Below, piece after piece: positions 44,610 to 52,841 of a DNA stretch of 64,000 nt. Under the pieces are notes generated by a model. That model was not told the DNA's origin. It saw only the letters and a program-made list of their open reading frames with translations, and ran no database searches. The stretch is from NCBI RefSeq assembly GCF_000303155.1, contig NC_018719.1, positions 1,426,001 through 1,490,000 of the forward strand, written 5' to 3'. The stretch's first letter is position 1; the number at the start of each line of letters is the position of its first letter. The stretch comes from Candidatus Nitrososphaera gargensis Ga9.2. GTDB lineage: Archaea; Thermoproteota; Nitrososphaeria; Nitrososphaerales; Nitrososphaeraceae. The position numbers were made by a program, and so were the translations under genes.

Positions 44610-45656
44610 TTGTCCGGCGACAAGGCAGTTGCCTCCGGCGAAGCCGCAGGCTATACGATATTTGGCATCAATTCAAGCATAGCGGCCACAATCATACTGA
44701 TTGTGCCCATAATTTACACGATTATTGTATACCCCGATTCATTCAGCCTCTCGTGGAATGAAGGAAGGGGCGGCTTTTTGTTCGCAATGGCGTTTATAGC
44801 GGCCGAGCTCGTAGGGCTGCGGTACCGAATAAGCAAGACGAGGTTCCTTATCGTAGTTGGGCTTGCCGCGCTGACAACCACCTATTTCGTCGCCCTTCCT
44901 TACGGGCTGAGCGAATACATCAAAAATGGAGCAACTTACTACAATGTCTCACTTGAGCTCAGCTGGATATGGATGTGGGACTTTGTCGTAATGTTCGTCT
45001 ATGTAACAAGCTCGCTCGTCATACTGTTTGGAAAAAAGTGGTACAAGATAGCGCCTGCCGGCGCCATTTACCTGGCAGGCAGCGCGGTGATACTGGCGCT
45101 TGACGCGTTCTTTCCGTTTGATTCGCTGGGCCCGCTCCAGTTCATAGTCCCGATATACCTGATAATTGATGAAGCGACAATCAATTTCATTGACGATTAC
45201 GTGACTAACGTAGGACCAGAAGACCCGAACCATCCGGCAAATCCGGTCAGAGCTACAGGAAATCTTTTAATTCTCAACGGCCTCCACGGGCCGTTTGCGC
45301 TGCAGGTGTTCTGGCCGTCTGCAGGCGTGCATAGCATGATAATCTACACCCTTGTGATGCTTGCGTTCCTGCTCAAGATGGACCTTCCGCTCAAGAGAAA
45401 GCTGATCTACTTTGCCATAGGCACGTTTGGCACAGTGGCCGTGAACGTGATCAGGATAACTTCGCTTTCGCTTTATGCTCTGGTGGTGACTACAAACGTG
45501 CGCGAATGGGAAGCTTTCCACTCTGTCGCCGGGGAGATAATGTTCTTACCGTGGCTTGGCATCTACCTTGGGATAGTAATGTTTGTCGAGAACAAGAGGA
45601 TGCGCAGGATGCAGGCAGAAAGCGCGACCCCTGCTAGTAGTCGCCCGAACTCATAA
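44610..45656 (+). CDS. Archaeosortase/exosortase-family protein (thaumarchaeal)
   Basis: 348 residues, about eight membrane helices. Active-site landmarks of exosortase relatives are in order: VFWPSAGVHSM (Ser237 where the nucleophile Cys is expected), VNVIRITSLS (Arg282) and FHSVAGEIMF (His304). It would cleave and modify PEFG-CTERM proteins such as the one at 30530. Ser in place of Cys may be a branch trait or a loss of activity. TTG start. Its 3' end overlaps dpo4 by 23 bases on the other strand. Confidence 0.82.
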   Translation: MSGDKAVASGEAAGYTIFGINSSIAATIILIVPIIYTIIVYPDSFSLSWNEGRGGFLFAMAFIAAELVGLRYRISKTRFLIVVGLAALTTTYFVALPYGLSEYIKNGATYYNVSLELSWIWMWDFVVMFVYVTSSLVILFGKKWYKIAPAGAIYLAGSAVILALDAFFPFDSLGPLQFIVPIYLIIDEATINFIDDYVTNVGPEDPNHPANPVRATGNLLILNGLHGPFALQVFWPSAGVHSMIIYTLVMLAFLLKMDLPLKRKLIYFAIGTFGTVAVNVIRITSLSLYALVVTTNVREWEAFHSVAGEIMFLPWLGIYLGIVMFVENKRMRRMQAESATPASSRPNS

Positions 45657-46770
45657 AGTCAAGCATTGTATTCTGGCCCTCGCTGCTCTGGAGATCTGAC
45701 AATCTGACCCCTAGCCTCCTCACCTTTACCGGGCCGGCTTCCCTCATCGTCTCGTCCAGAGCAGACCTAGCGGCGGAATGAAGCGATTCAAAGTTGGTCG
45801 AGTGCACCTTTAGGCTCTTTGACCTTGTGATGTTATCAAGGTTGTCCAGTATCAAGAGCACCCCCACCGTCTTGAACGATAGTCTTCTATCAGTTGCGGT
45901 TTGGAAAACAGACCGGCATATTTCGTAGAGGTCGCCAAGCATCTCTGAGCTGCTTGTCGCGTCACTCTTGAGCGTAGCGATACGCATTATCTGCTGCTTT
46001 TCGCCCGATTCGACAACGGGCTCGTCGTCAATGCCTTTGGATGCATTGTGCATATAAGTGGCATTCTTTTTGCCAAACTCTTCAATCAACCTGAAAAGGT
46101 CAAACTTGGCAAGGTCACCGATCGTCTTTATGCCCAGCTCTCCTAGCCGCTCGCACGTCTTGGGGCCGACGCCCGGTATCCTACCAACGTCCATGCCGGC
46201 GATGAACCTGGCTGCGTCGTCGGGCTCAATCACCGTCAGGCCGTCGGGCTTGTGCAGGTCCGACGCGATCTTGGCAAGCATTTTGTTTGGTGCAACGCCA
46301 ACCGAGCATGTCAGGCTTGCCTGCTTTTTAACGTCCTGCTTGATGTTCTGAGCGAGACCTTTTGCAACGTCAAAGCTGCCAGCTGCCCTCTGTGAGACGT
46401 CAAGGTAGCATTCGTCAATGCCGACGTGCTCGAACATGTCGGCATACGAACTTATGATCGACATAGCAGACTCGGATACCTGCGAATAATACGCAGAATC
46501 CAGCGGCAGAAACACTGCGTCTGAAACCTCTGCCAGTTTTGATTTTGCAACCCTGATCGGGATGCCGGATTTCACTCCGTACTTTCTGGCTACATAGTTT
46601 GCCGTGCTGACGACGCCGCTGTCCTCTGTCCTGCCGGAAAAGACGCAAACCACGACTGGTTTGCTGCGCAGCTCCGGCCGGCGTATCTCTTCGCACTGCG
46701 CAAAAAAGTAGTCAAAATCGACATGTGTTATGATCCTTGAAGTGTTACTTTTCGGCCCTTCAATGATCAT
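45634..46770 (-). CDS. DNA polymerase IV (Y-family, Dpo4)
   Basis: 378-residue translesion polymerase. Palm metal motif HVDFDYFFAQCEEI, YSQVSESAMSIIS, the second acidic centre HVGIDECYLDV, and the helix-hairpin-helix GIPGVGPKT-like sequence (GRIPGVGPKTCERLGELG). The little-finger domain is present. Full length. Confidence 0.95.
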   Translation of the reverse strand: MIIEGPKSNTSRIITHVDFDYFFAQCEEIRRPELRSKPVVVCVFSGRTEDSGVVSTANYVARKYGVKSGIPIRVAKSKLAEVSDAVFLPLDSAYYSQVSESAMSIISSYADMFEHVGIDECYLDVSQRAAGSFDVAKGLAQNIKQDVKKQASLTCSVGVAPNKMLAKIASDLHKPDGLTVIEPDDAARFIAGMDVGRIPGVGPKTCERLGELGIKTIGDLAKFDLFRLIEEFGKKNATYMHNASKGIDDEPVVESGEKQQIMRIATLKSDATSSSEMLGDLYEICRSVFQTATDRRLSFKTVGVLLILDNLDNITRSKSLKVHSTNFESLHSAARSALDETMREAGPVKVRRLGVRLSDLQSSEGQNTMLDFMSSGDY

Positions 46771-46926
46771 GCTGATTGTTTTGCTGGTGCATGCTTAAGT
46801 TTTTCGATACAGCATATAATACATTGTACGTACACATATCATCAGTATTTCATTGAACTTGAAGGGAACATCCATTTGTCGAGCCGATTGGAACTAAATA
46901 AATAACCTTTTTCCAAGTTACTGTTG

Positions 46927-47175
46927 ATGGCAGCAGGCGGCGACGACTACCCTGTGGTGGCAGGTCAGGACGGGATCAAGCTCAAGACAGAAAAGATGGT
47001 GACGGACCAGCTGTACTACTGCATCTACGACAACAAGGTGTTCCTGTTCTACAAGGACGAAGAAGGCCTCCTGCACTGCTATGAGGTAGAGAATCCCGAC
47101 GCCGTCAGGGAAATTGCCCAAAACCCTTCAGAAATAGAGAGCATACTCAAAAGATATGCTGCCCAGTCAGGTTGA
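46927..47175 (+). CDS. Conserved hypothetical protein (82 aa)
   Basis: 82 residues from the ATG at 46927, just behind a TTG. Seen: MVTDQLYYCIYDNKVFLFYK and LLHCYEVENPDAVREIAQ; beta-rich start then a helix. No named family. It precedes alba by 57 bases on the same strand and may share its promoter. Confidence 0.68.
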   Translation: MAAGGDDYPVVAGQDGIKLKTEKMVTDQLYYCIYDNKVFLFYKDEEGLLHCYEVENPDAVREIAQNPSEIESILKRYAAQSG

Positions 47176-47232
47176 TGACCGGAAGGAGCCAGAATAAACG
47201 TTATATTCTAGCGTGCTGAATACTCTCGCACC

Positions 47233-47559
47233 ATGTCTACAAACACTGCAAACGCTGCAAACACCAACACAGTCAGGTCGGGCAAACCAAGCAACGAGAT
47301 ATTTATTGGGAAAAAACCGCTCATGACATATGTCACTGCAACGCTGGTTCAGCTGGCAAATGAGCCAACGGTTGTGATAAAGGCCAGAGGAAAGAGCATC
47401 ACAAGAGCGGTAGACGTGGCCCAGATTATTGTCAAGCGCATGGATACGCTTGGATACAAGATCGGACCTATCAAGCTGGGCTCCGAGACCGTGCAGTCGG
47501 AGGACGGCAGGACAAGGAATGTCTCCACCATAGAAGTCCCGATTTCTCGCGCTAGGTAA
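47233..47559 (+). CDS. alba: Chromatin protein Alba
   Basis: 108-residue DNA/RNA-binding Alba. An Asn/Thr-rich leader precedes the fold: NEIFIGKKPLMTYVTATLVQ, VVIKARGKSITRAVDVAQII (with the DNA-contact Lys region) and GSETVQSEDGRTRNVSTIEV. Full length. Confidence 0.94.
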   Translation: MSTNTANAANTNTVRSGKPSNEIFIGKKPLMTYVTATLVQLANEPTVVIKARGKSITRAVDVAQIIVKRMDTLGYKIGPIKLGSETVQSEDGRTRNVSTIEVPISRAR

Positions 47560-47670
47560 TTACTACGACCGATCATCATTCACATCGGTCGGTACACGTG
47601 CACACCACAGTCTAGACGCAACAAGCGAGCCTTGACGAGAATTTAATACGTCAATAGCCAGATTCTTTGC

Positions 47671-47877
47671 TTATGCCCGGCACAGTCTTTGTCTGCTTCC
47701 TTGCAATTCTGAACGATGGACTTCGTCTCTATGCTTTTTCAATTCCTCGTCAGAAGCAAAGGTTCTTTCATCTGGACAGTCGAGGTACTTGAAACCGCCA
47801 CCAAGTTCCGCAGGCATGTACGGCGGCTGGGCAGTGCTACTTGTAGACCCTGTCGGTCCAGTTGATGTAGAGGCCAT
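47671..47877 (-). CDS. Small C2H2-like hypothetical protein
   Basis: 68 residues; Ser/Thr-rich start, then GGFKYLDCPDERTFASDEEL with a following HRDEVH. It looks like a C2H2 finger in which the second Cys has been lost (CPDE in place of CPxC). The Arg-rich end may be unreliable. Confidence 0.5.
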   Translation of the reverse strand: MASTSTGPTGSTSSTAQPPYMPAELGGGFKYLDCPDERTFASDEELKKHRDEVHRSELQGSRQRLCRA

Positions 47878-47929
47878 ATAGTGTGCTGTTGGAATACATC
47901 AAAATATATCGATTGCAAACAAATGCTAA

Positions 47930-47951
47930 ACATACATACATACATACATTC
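47930..47951. repeat. CATA microsatellite
   Basis: About five tandem CATA units (ACATACATACATACATAC). Too short and simple for any system; a slippage tract upstream of the small gene. Confidence 0.7.
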
Positions 47952-48157
47952 ACCCATTCTTGCCTTACATTACTAGTAGTAGAGATTTTATTGTCTCCAC
48001 ATATGCGTATATAGGAATCAGATTTCTTCCTTGCGATGTCTATAAGGCTTGTTAATATTATATTGTATGATTGGCTAGTTGTTCTTTTCCTGTAGCAGCA
48101 GAGCCATCATCATCTACATCTTTTACTGGATAAATATGATGTTATGCTGTTTCTACC

Positions 48158-48340
48158 ATGTCAAGTTTTGGAGCGACATCACCATTGTTCCGTCCCCGCT
48201 CTGGACCTCCAAGGAACAGAGACGAGAGAGTAGTAACAGATAGGAATGGCAATAACCATTTGGAGTATTTCATGAACGGAAGCTGGCGGCATAGCCGAGA
48301 ACGATGCAGGGCCAGAGTGAATCCGCAGTGCGATAGATAG
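48158..48340 (+). CDS. Hypothetical basic protein (60 aa)
   Basis: 60 residues from an ATG, Arg-rich, with TDRNGNNHLEYFMNGSWRHS. No family recognised. It lies eight bases before the stop of the convergent LysE gene. Confidence 0.4.
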   Translation: MSSFGATSPLFRPRSGPPRNRDERVVTDRNGNNHLEYFMNGSWRHSRERCRARVNPQCDR

Positions 48341-48348
48341 ATGGATAG

Positions 48349-48987
48349 CTACATGTCTGCAAACAGCGATGACAGCACAAATGTTGTGCCATAGTATAGA
48401 AGGACTGCTGCAAGTGCTATGAGCAACAGAGGATAATACTTCGACTTGATCACCGAGCTACCCTTTGACGCAAGGTAGGCAGTGCCGGCAAGCCACGCAT
48501 AGTCCATCCATATATGGAGAGCAAAGAGGATCATGATGCCAGCAGCAAGCCCGAATGCTGCAGAGTCGGCTATTAGCTTCAGCCCCACCGTGAACCACCA
48601 GACAAGAAAGAAAGGGTTGAGCGCAGACAGCGCAATGCCTGCTACAAAGGGGCTCTTGCCGCTTGCCATGACCGGCGCAGCCTGCACGTCTTTTCTTCTG
48701 GCAACAACGCCGGCGATCTGCAAGCTGGCAAATCCAAGGATGCCGATCCCGCCTATAAGACCTATTGCGCCGGCATACTGGCTTATGGCAGCAGACGTGA
48801 ATAGCCCCGCAGCAAGCAGTATAATGAGCGGCAGCTCTACCACAGTGTGTCCGTATGCCACCTTGATGCCCGACCTCATCCCCTGCCGGGTGCCATAGAG
48901 CAGGTTCGTGAAGAACAGAGGACCGGGCGCAAGCACACCGGACGCAGAGATGGCTATCACTTCCACCCCAAAGTCCAGCACGCTCAT
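48349..48987 (-). CDS. LysE-family translocator
   Basis: 212 residues with six helices of the LysE/RhtB amino-acid exporter family: ISASGVLAPGPLFFTNLLYG, GMRSGIKVAYGHTVVELPLI and ALNPFFLVWWFTVG. Substrate unknown. Divergent from the radical SAM gene. Confidence 0.9.
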   Translation of the reverse strand: MSVLDFGVEVIAISASGVLAPGPLFFTNLLYGTRQGMRSGIKVAYGHTVVELPLIILLAAGLFTSAAISQYAGAIGLIGGIGILGFASLQIAGVVARRKDVQAAPVMASGKSPFVAGIALSALNPFFLVWWFTVGLKLIADSAAFGLAAGIMILFALHIWMDYAWLAGTAYLASKGSSVIKSKYYPLLLIALAAVLLYYGTTFVLSSLFADM

Positions 48988-49090
48988 TGCCTTTGTAACA
49001 ATGCTGTTCCGCTGTTAAGGTTTTTTGCACCCCTACTACACGTAGAATCGCTTAAAAGGGCGGCCGCTGCAAAGACACGGCGTATAATAT

Positions 49091-50167
49091 ATGGTGGACA
49101 CGATCCGCACCATCAAGCTCTTGGGCAAGTGGTCTACCAACAGGGCAATTGGAAGGAGGCGCCCCATCATCGCAGTGTTTAGCATGACTCACTATTGCAA
49201 CTTTTACTGCCCAATGTGCCCCTTTGGCGACTCTGACAAGGAGGGCCAGATGAAGCTTGTCCGCAGTCGCGACCTGACGACCGAGCAGTGGAAAGCGATA
49301 TTTGACAAGGTTTCAAAGCACTGCGTCTGGTCAATAATAGAGGGTGGCGAGCCCACCAGCAGGCCCGACTTTATGGAGCTAGTGAAATACCTGCACAGCA
49401 TCAAGATGCCGGTAACGCTCATCACCAACTGCTCGCTCCTGCATACAATTGACCTTGACGAGCTGAAAAAATACATCCAGTTTATCACATGCAGTGTAGA
49501 CTCGACCTATGAGGAGCCTTACTGCAAGGTGCGCGGCGTGACGCCCCAGGTGTTCAAGCGGGTTACTGACAATGTGCGCCTGCTTACAGATCACAAGGTG
49601 CCGCACTATTTCAACAGCGTGATAACTAAGTACAACACGCAGGAGTTCATAGACCAGACCTATTTTGACAGGGCAAGAGAGCTTGGTGCAAACGCAGTGT
49701 CGCTGACGTTTGTCGAGGATAGATCAGATGTCAACTATTCGCTCCTGCCGGACAGCAAGACCATGAAAGAGGTTTGCGAAAGTGTCCTTGATTACATGAA
49801 AAAACCCGGCTCGCTTCCGCTCATGATACCGCCGGAATATTTCCAGCAGATAATAGAGCACGGCCAGACCCTGTTTGACGAGTGCGGCGTATGGAAGAGC
49901 GTCTTTGTCAACGGCAACGGCACCGTGATGGTTCCCTGCTGGAAGTTCAACTCGCCAGAGAACGTTTACAGCCTGCTTGAAAAGAGCGTGGACGAGATAT
50001 GGGACGCGCCTCAGTGGGACATTGCAAGGACGTGCCACGACTGCAAGGTGCTCGGCTGCATCTGGTACTCGTCCCAGCCGGTCATCACGTTTGCAAAGAA
50101 CTACATGCGCGGCCTGGGCAGGATAATAGGTCAAAAGAGTCCCGAGCTGGCCGAAGCAGTATCATAG
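49091..50167 (+). CDS. Radical SAM protein with SPASM-like C-terminus
   Basis: 358 residues. CNFYCPMC at 36-43 (CxxxCxxC) binds the SAM 4Fe-4S cluster; IIEGGEPTSRPDFM is the GGEP SAM site. The C-terminal half has further Cys (DECGVWKS; VPCWKF; TCHDCKVLGC), a SPASM/Twitch-type auxiliary cluster region. Substrate unknown; such proteins modify peptides or make cofactors or lipids. ATG about 11 bases after a TATA-like AATATATGG, so probably a short or absent leader. Confidence 0.85.
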   Translation: MVDTIRTIKLLGKWSTNRAIGRRRPIIAVFSMTHYCNFYCPMCPFGDSDKEGQMKLVRSRDLTTEQWKAIFDKVSKHCVWSIIEGGEPTSRPDFMELVKYLHSIKMPVTLITNCSLLHTIDLDELKKYIQFITCSVDSTYEEPYCKVRGVTPQVFKRVTDNVRLLTDHKVPHYFNSVITKYNTQEFIDQTYFDRARELGANAVSLTFVEDRSDVNYSLLPDSKTMKEVCESVLDYMKKPGSLPLMIPPEYFQQIIEHGQTLFDECGVWKSVFVNGNGTVMVPCWKFNSPENVYSLLEKSVDEIWDAPQWDIARTCHDCKVLGCIWYSSQPVITFAKNYMRGLGRIIGQKSPELAEAVS

Positions 50168-50234
50168 CTTCTTGCGAGAAAAAATGGAAGATTTCTTCAT
50201 TCGTCTTATATAGTAAATTATCAGTCATTTCCTA

Positions 50235-50510
50235 GTGGGATCCTCACTGCTAAGCTCGGACAATTATGAGAGGTTTCTGCACAACGTACAGGAGCAGATT
50301 GACAACGCAGACAAGGAGATGAAGAAAAACGCAGAGAAAACCCTAAGGCTCATTGCAGACAACTACCACAAGCTTGTTTCAGAGAGGCTGGCTATAGAGC
50401 TTGGCTTGATAGACGACGCGCTGGCGACTGGCAACGACGCTGCAGCCCGACACCACAGAGTGCTGGCAGACGTGTACAGGTCCATGCTTGACGGTTGTCA
50501 GGCTGCGTGA
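50235..50510 (+). CDS. Helical hypothetical protein (91 aa)
   Basis: 91 residues from a GTG, highly helical and charged (QEQIDNADKEMKKNAEKTL), likely coiled coil. It stands just upstream of the CysRS-like gene; a TATA-like CTTATAACAT lies between, so they may be separately transcribed. No family known. Confidence 0.6.
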   Translation: MGSSLLSSDNYERFLHNVQEQIDNADKEMKKNAEKTLRLIADNYHKLVSERLAIELGLIDDALATGNDAAARHHRVLADVYRSMLDGCQAA

Positions 50511-50517
50511 AAACAAG

Positions 50518-50529
50518 GCTTATAACATC
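50518..50529 (+). promoter_or_regulatory. TATA box of the CysRS-like gene
   Basis: GCTTATAACATC centred about 29 bases before the GTG at 50552. This fits a leaderless transcript and supports that start over one at 50495. Confidence 0.5.
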
Positions 50530-50551
50530 ATTTTTCGCCACCGGCAGCAAC

Positions 50552-51676
50552 GTGCAACAACTTTATGACACATTATCTGGAAGAAAGGAGAGGTTTGTCG
50601 TCAAGGGCAACCAAGTTAGGATGCTCTTGTGCGGCCCGACGGTGTACGACTACGCTCACATCGGGCACGCAAGAATGCTTCTCTTTTACGATCTGATGGC
50701 AAGATACTTTAGATCCAAAAAGATAGGCGTCAGCGTCATAGTCAACATCACGGACATTGACCAAAAGGTATTCAGCAAGGCGAGGGCAGCAGCAACGGGG
50801 CCGGCCGAGCTGGCCAGCAAATTCATTGATGAATTGCTGCGCGACCTATCGTCGCTTGGCATCGACGGCTTTATGCTTGCACGCGTGTCAGATCACGTTA
50901 CCACGGCGCGGCAGCTGGTTGCAGGGCTCTTGCAGAGCGGCAAGGCATACTCTGCCGGCGGAAACGTCTATCTCGATACTGCTGCCACACTGTCGCTTGG
51001 CATGATGGCAAAGATGACAAAGAAAGACTTGGACGACTGCAGGCTGGACATTTCGCCAGCCAAAAAGTCGCCGTCAGACATACTGATGTGGAATGCAAGT
51101 GAAAGTTTCGACGTCTCTTTCCGCGACGATATCCTTGGCAGCGGCATACCTTGGTGGCACATGCAGGACGCATCTGTGGCGATGGCCAACTACGGTGGTT
51201 TATACGACATACACGGCGGGGCAAGCGAGCTTGTATACCCGCACCATGAATCACACCTTGCCCAGCTGCAGGCGCTGACGCTGCGGGACAGACCTGTAAG
51301 GTTCTGGACGCACGTGGGGCTGGTGCGCACAAAGGGCAAGAAAATGAGCAAGTCTCTTGGCAACACGGTTGCAGTGCGCGACCTGCTCAAGAGGTACAGC
51401 GCAAACGCGCTGAGGCTATACTTTTACTCAAGGCACTACAGAGACGACTTTGACTTTTCAGAAAGCGACCTTGGCAGGTTCCAACGGATCGACGACATGA
51501 TAGCGTCGGCGATGAACAGCCGCCGACTTGATGGAAGAAAGATGGCAGAGAGATTTTTCGATCGCATCGAGGACGATTTTGACACACCAGGCGCGATAAG
51601 TGTATTGATCGAAGGGGCCAAATCACGTAGCGCAGACCTTGGCACGATGGTGAGCGTCTTCGGACTGCGATATTGA
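50552..51676 (+). CDS. CysRS-like ligase lacking the anticodon domain, altered zinc ligands
   Basis: 374 residues from the GTG at 50552 (VQQLYDTLSGRKERF fits the CysRS N-terminus). Class I signature HIGH at 36-39, KMSKS at 264-268. Only about 106 residues follow KMSKS versus about 190 in E. coli CysRS, so the anticodon domain is missing or tiny, as in the mycothiol enzyme MshC. Aligned zinc ligands: Cys27 kept, Cys209 becomes Asp206, His231 kept, Glu238 becomes His235. It may be the genome's CysRS in divergent form or a ligase for another amine. A GNAT gene follows after seven bases. Confidence 0.8.
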   Translation: MQQLYDTLSGRKERFVVKGNQVRMLLCGPTVYDYAHIGHARMLLFYDLMARYFRSKKIGVSVIVNITDIDQKVFSKARAAATGPAELASKFIDELLRDLSSLGIDGFMLARVSDHVTTARQLVAGLLQSGKAYSAGGNVYLDTAATLSLGMMAKMTKKDLDDCRLDISPAKKSPSDILMWNASESFDVSFRDDILGSGIPWWHMQDASVAMANYGGLYDIHGGASELVYPHHESHLAQLQALTLRDRPVRFWTHVGLVRTKGKKMSKSLGNTVAVRDLLKRYSANALRLYFYSRHYRDDFDFSESDLGRFQRIDDMIASAMNSRRLDGRKMAERFFDRIEDDFDTPGAISVLIEGAKSRSADLGTMVSVFGLRY

Positions 51677-51683
51677 AAGGACG

Positions 51684-52418
51684 ATGGAGGACAACGAGTG
51701 GTCCTTCTGTTCGATGTGGACAGAGCGGATCAGGTCGGGATGCGCCACCGCTCTACTTAACAGCAAGCTTGAAGGCGACTATTTCTTCAGCAGGGCAAGC
51801 GTATCTGGCTGTTCCGATACTGCTGCAGTAGCCGTCCAAGTTGCAAAAGTGTTCTGGAAAAAAAGATTGGACTGCTATTTGTATGACGCTGACGGCAGTC
51901 TAACCGGAAAAGGTCTTGATCAGATAGACACCATGTATGTGCTAAAGGCTGGTAAGGCCGGCGGCCGCACTATCAAGACGAGAGTCCTACAGATTGATCG
52001 CCCGTTGCTGCCTGTCTGGATAGACGTATTTTGCAGATCCTTTGCAGTGCCTGAATGGAAGGAAGAAGTTGAAAGGATAATGGACGTCAACTTTGACAGG
52101 CTAGAGCTGTTGCTCTCGTACAGGGACAAGGTGCCTGCAGGATGTGCCGCGCTTTATAGTAAGAACGGCGTAACGGGTCTCTACTGCCTCGGCACGATTT
52201 CGCAGCTGCGCAGGAAAGGCTTGGCCAACGACATACTTGCGACCGCAGCCCAGCGCTCCGACAACCTGTTTCTCCAGACGCTTGGCAGCGAGGAGCTTCT
52301 GCCATTCTACAAAAAAGCAGGCTTTGTGGTTGCTTATACCAAGAAAATCTACGTGCTTCGGCGCGCAAATAAATTAAAGAGTTTGAAAAAACCATGCAGT
52401 GAAATAAATCTAGACTAA
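51684..52418 (+). CDS. GNAT-family acetyltransferase
   Basis: 244 residues. The C-terminal half has the GNAT acetyl-CoA site: VPAGCAALYSKNGVTGLYCL, QLRRKGLANDILATAAQRS and the final EELLPFYKKAGFVVAYTKKI. The N-terminal 110 residues may be a degenerate second GNAT, as in MshD. Seven bases after the CysRS-like gene, so one operon. The substrate is unknown; an acceptor made by that ligase is an attractive idea. Confidence 0.82.
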   Translation: MEDNEWSFCSMWTERIRSGCATALLNSKLEGDYFFSRASVSGCSDTAAVAVQVAKVFWKKRLDCYLYDADGSLTGKGLDQIDTMYVLKAGKAGGRTIKTRVLQIDRPLLPVWIDVFCRSFAVPEWKEEVERIMDVNFDRLELLLSYRDKVPAGCAALYSKNGVTGLYCLGTISQLRRKGLANDILATAAQRSDNLFLQTLGSEELLPFYKKAGFVVAYTKKIYVLRRANKLKSLKKPCSEINLD

Positions 52419-52489
52419 AATTTCTAAACACAATTCCCTACAGACAGAAATAACCTGTAAATATTAAATTTTGAATTACGTTTTAGAAC

Positions 52490-52804
52490 ATGCTATATGA
52501 CGGTGATGACGGCGAGGGCTTGGGGCTCTCTTCTATCCAGCATCCAGCATGTCAGGTGGCAGGGTGTTTTGAGCCTGCTTCCGTATATGTGGTCATCAAG
52601 GAAAGCGATGTCAACGTTCTGAACCTTGACGCGCAGGAAAGGCAGATGATAATGGAAAAGGATGCTCCAGCCGCCGACGTCAATGCTTTCAAACTCATAC
52701 TGTACCTATGCGCGCGACATGACTATGACCTGAAGTATCTCCTCAAGGAAAACGAGCTAGAGATAACCAAGCGGCGGCACCTTGTGCTCAAGGAAACAGA
52801 GTAG
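52490..52804 (+). CDS. Conserved hypothetical protein with Cys/His site
   Basis: 104 residues; PACQVAGCFEPASVYVVIK and YLCARHDYDLKYLLKENE give CxxxC and a CxxH pair that could bind zinc. Unrecognised. It lies between the GNAT gene and ino1, same strand, with its own AT-rich upstream DNA. Confidence 0.62.
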   Translation: MLYDGDDGEGLGLSSIQHPACQVAGCFEPASVYVVIKESDVNVLNLDAQERQMIMEKDAPAADVNAFKLILYLCARHDYDLKYLLKENELEITKRRHLVLKETE

Positions 52805-52841
52805 ATTTATTACTCTGCGTTTGATGCCCATATTACATCAT

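Noticed and set aside
47930-47951. CATA repeats as a CRISPR or repeat array
   Set aside because: Units are four bases with no spacers; a simple microsatellite.
50495-50551. Longer start for the CysRS-like ligase
   Set aside because: It would overlap the upstream gene and swallow a TATA box; conserved sequence begins at the GTG.
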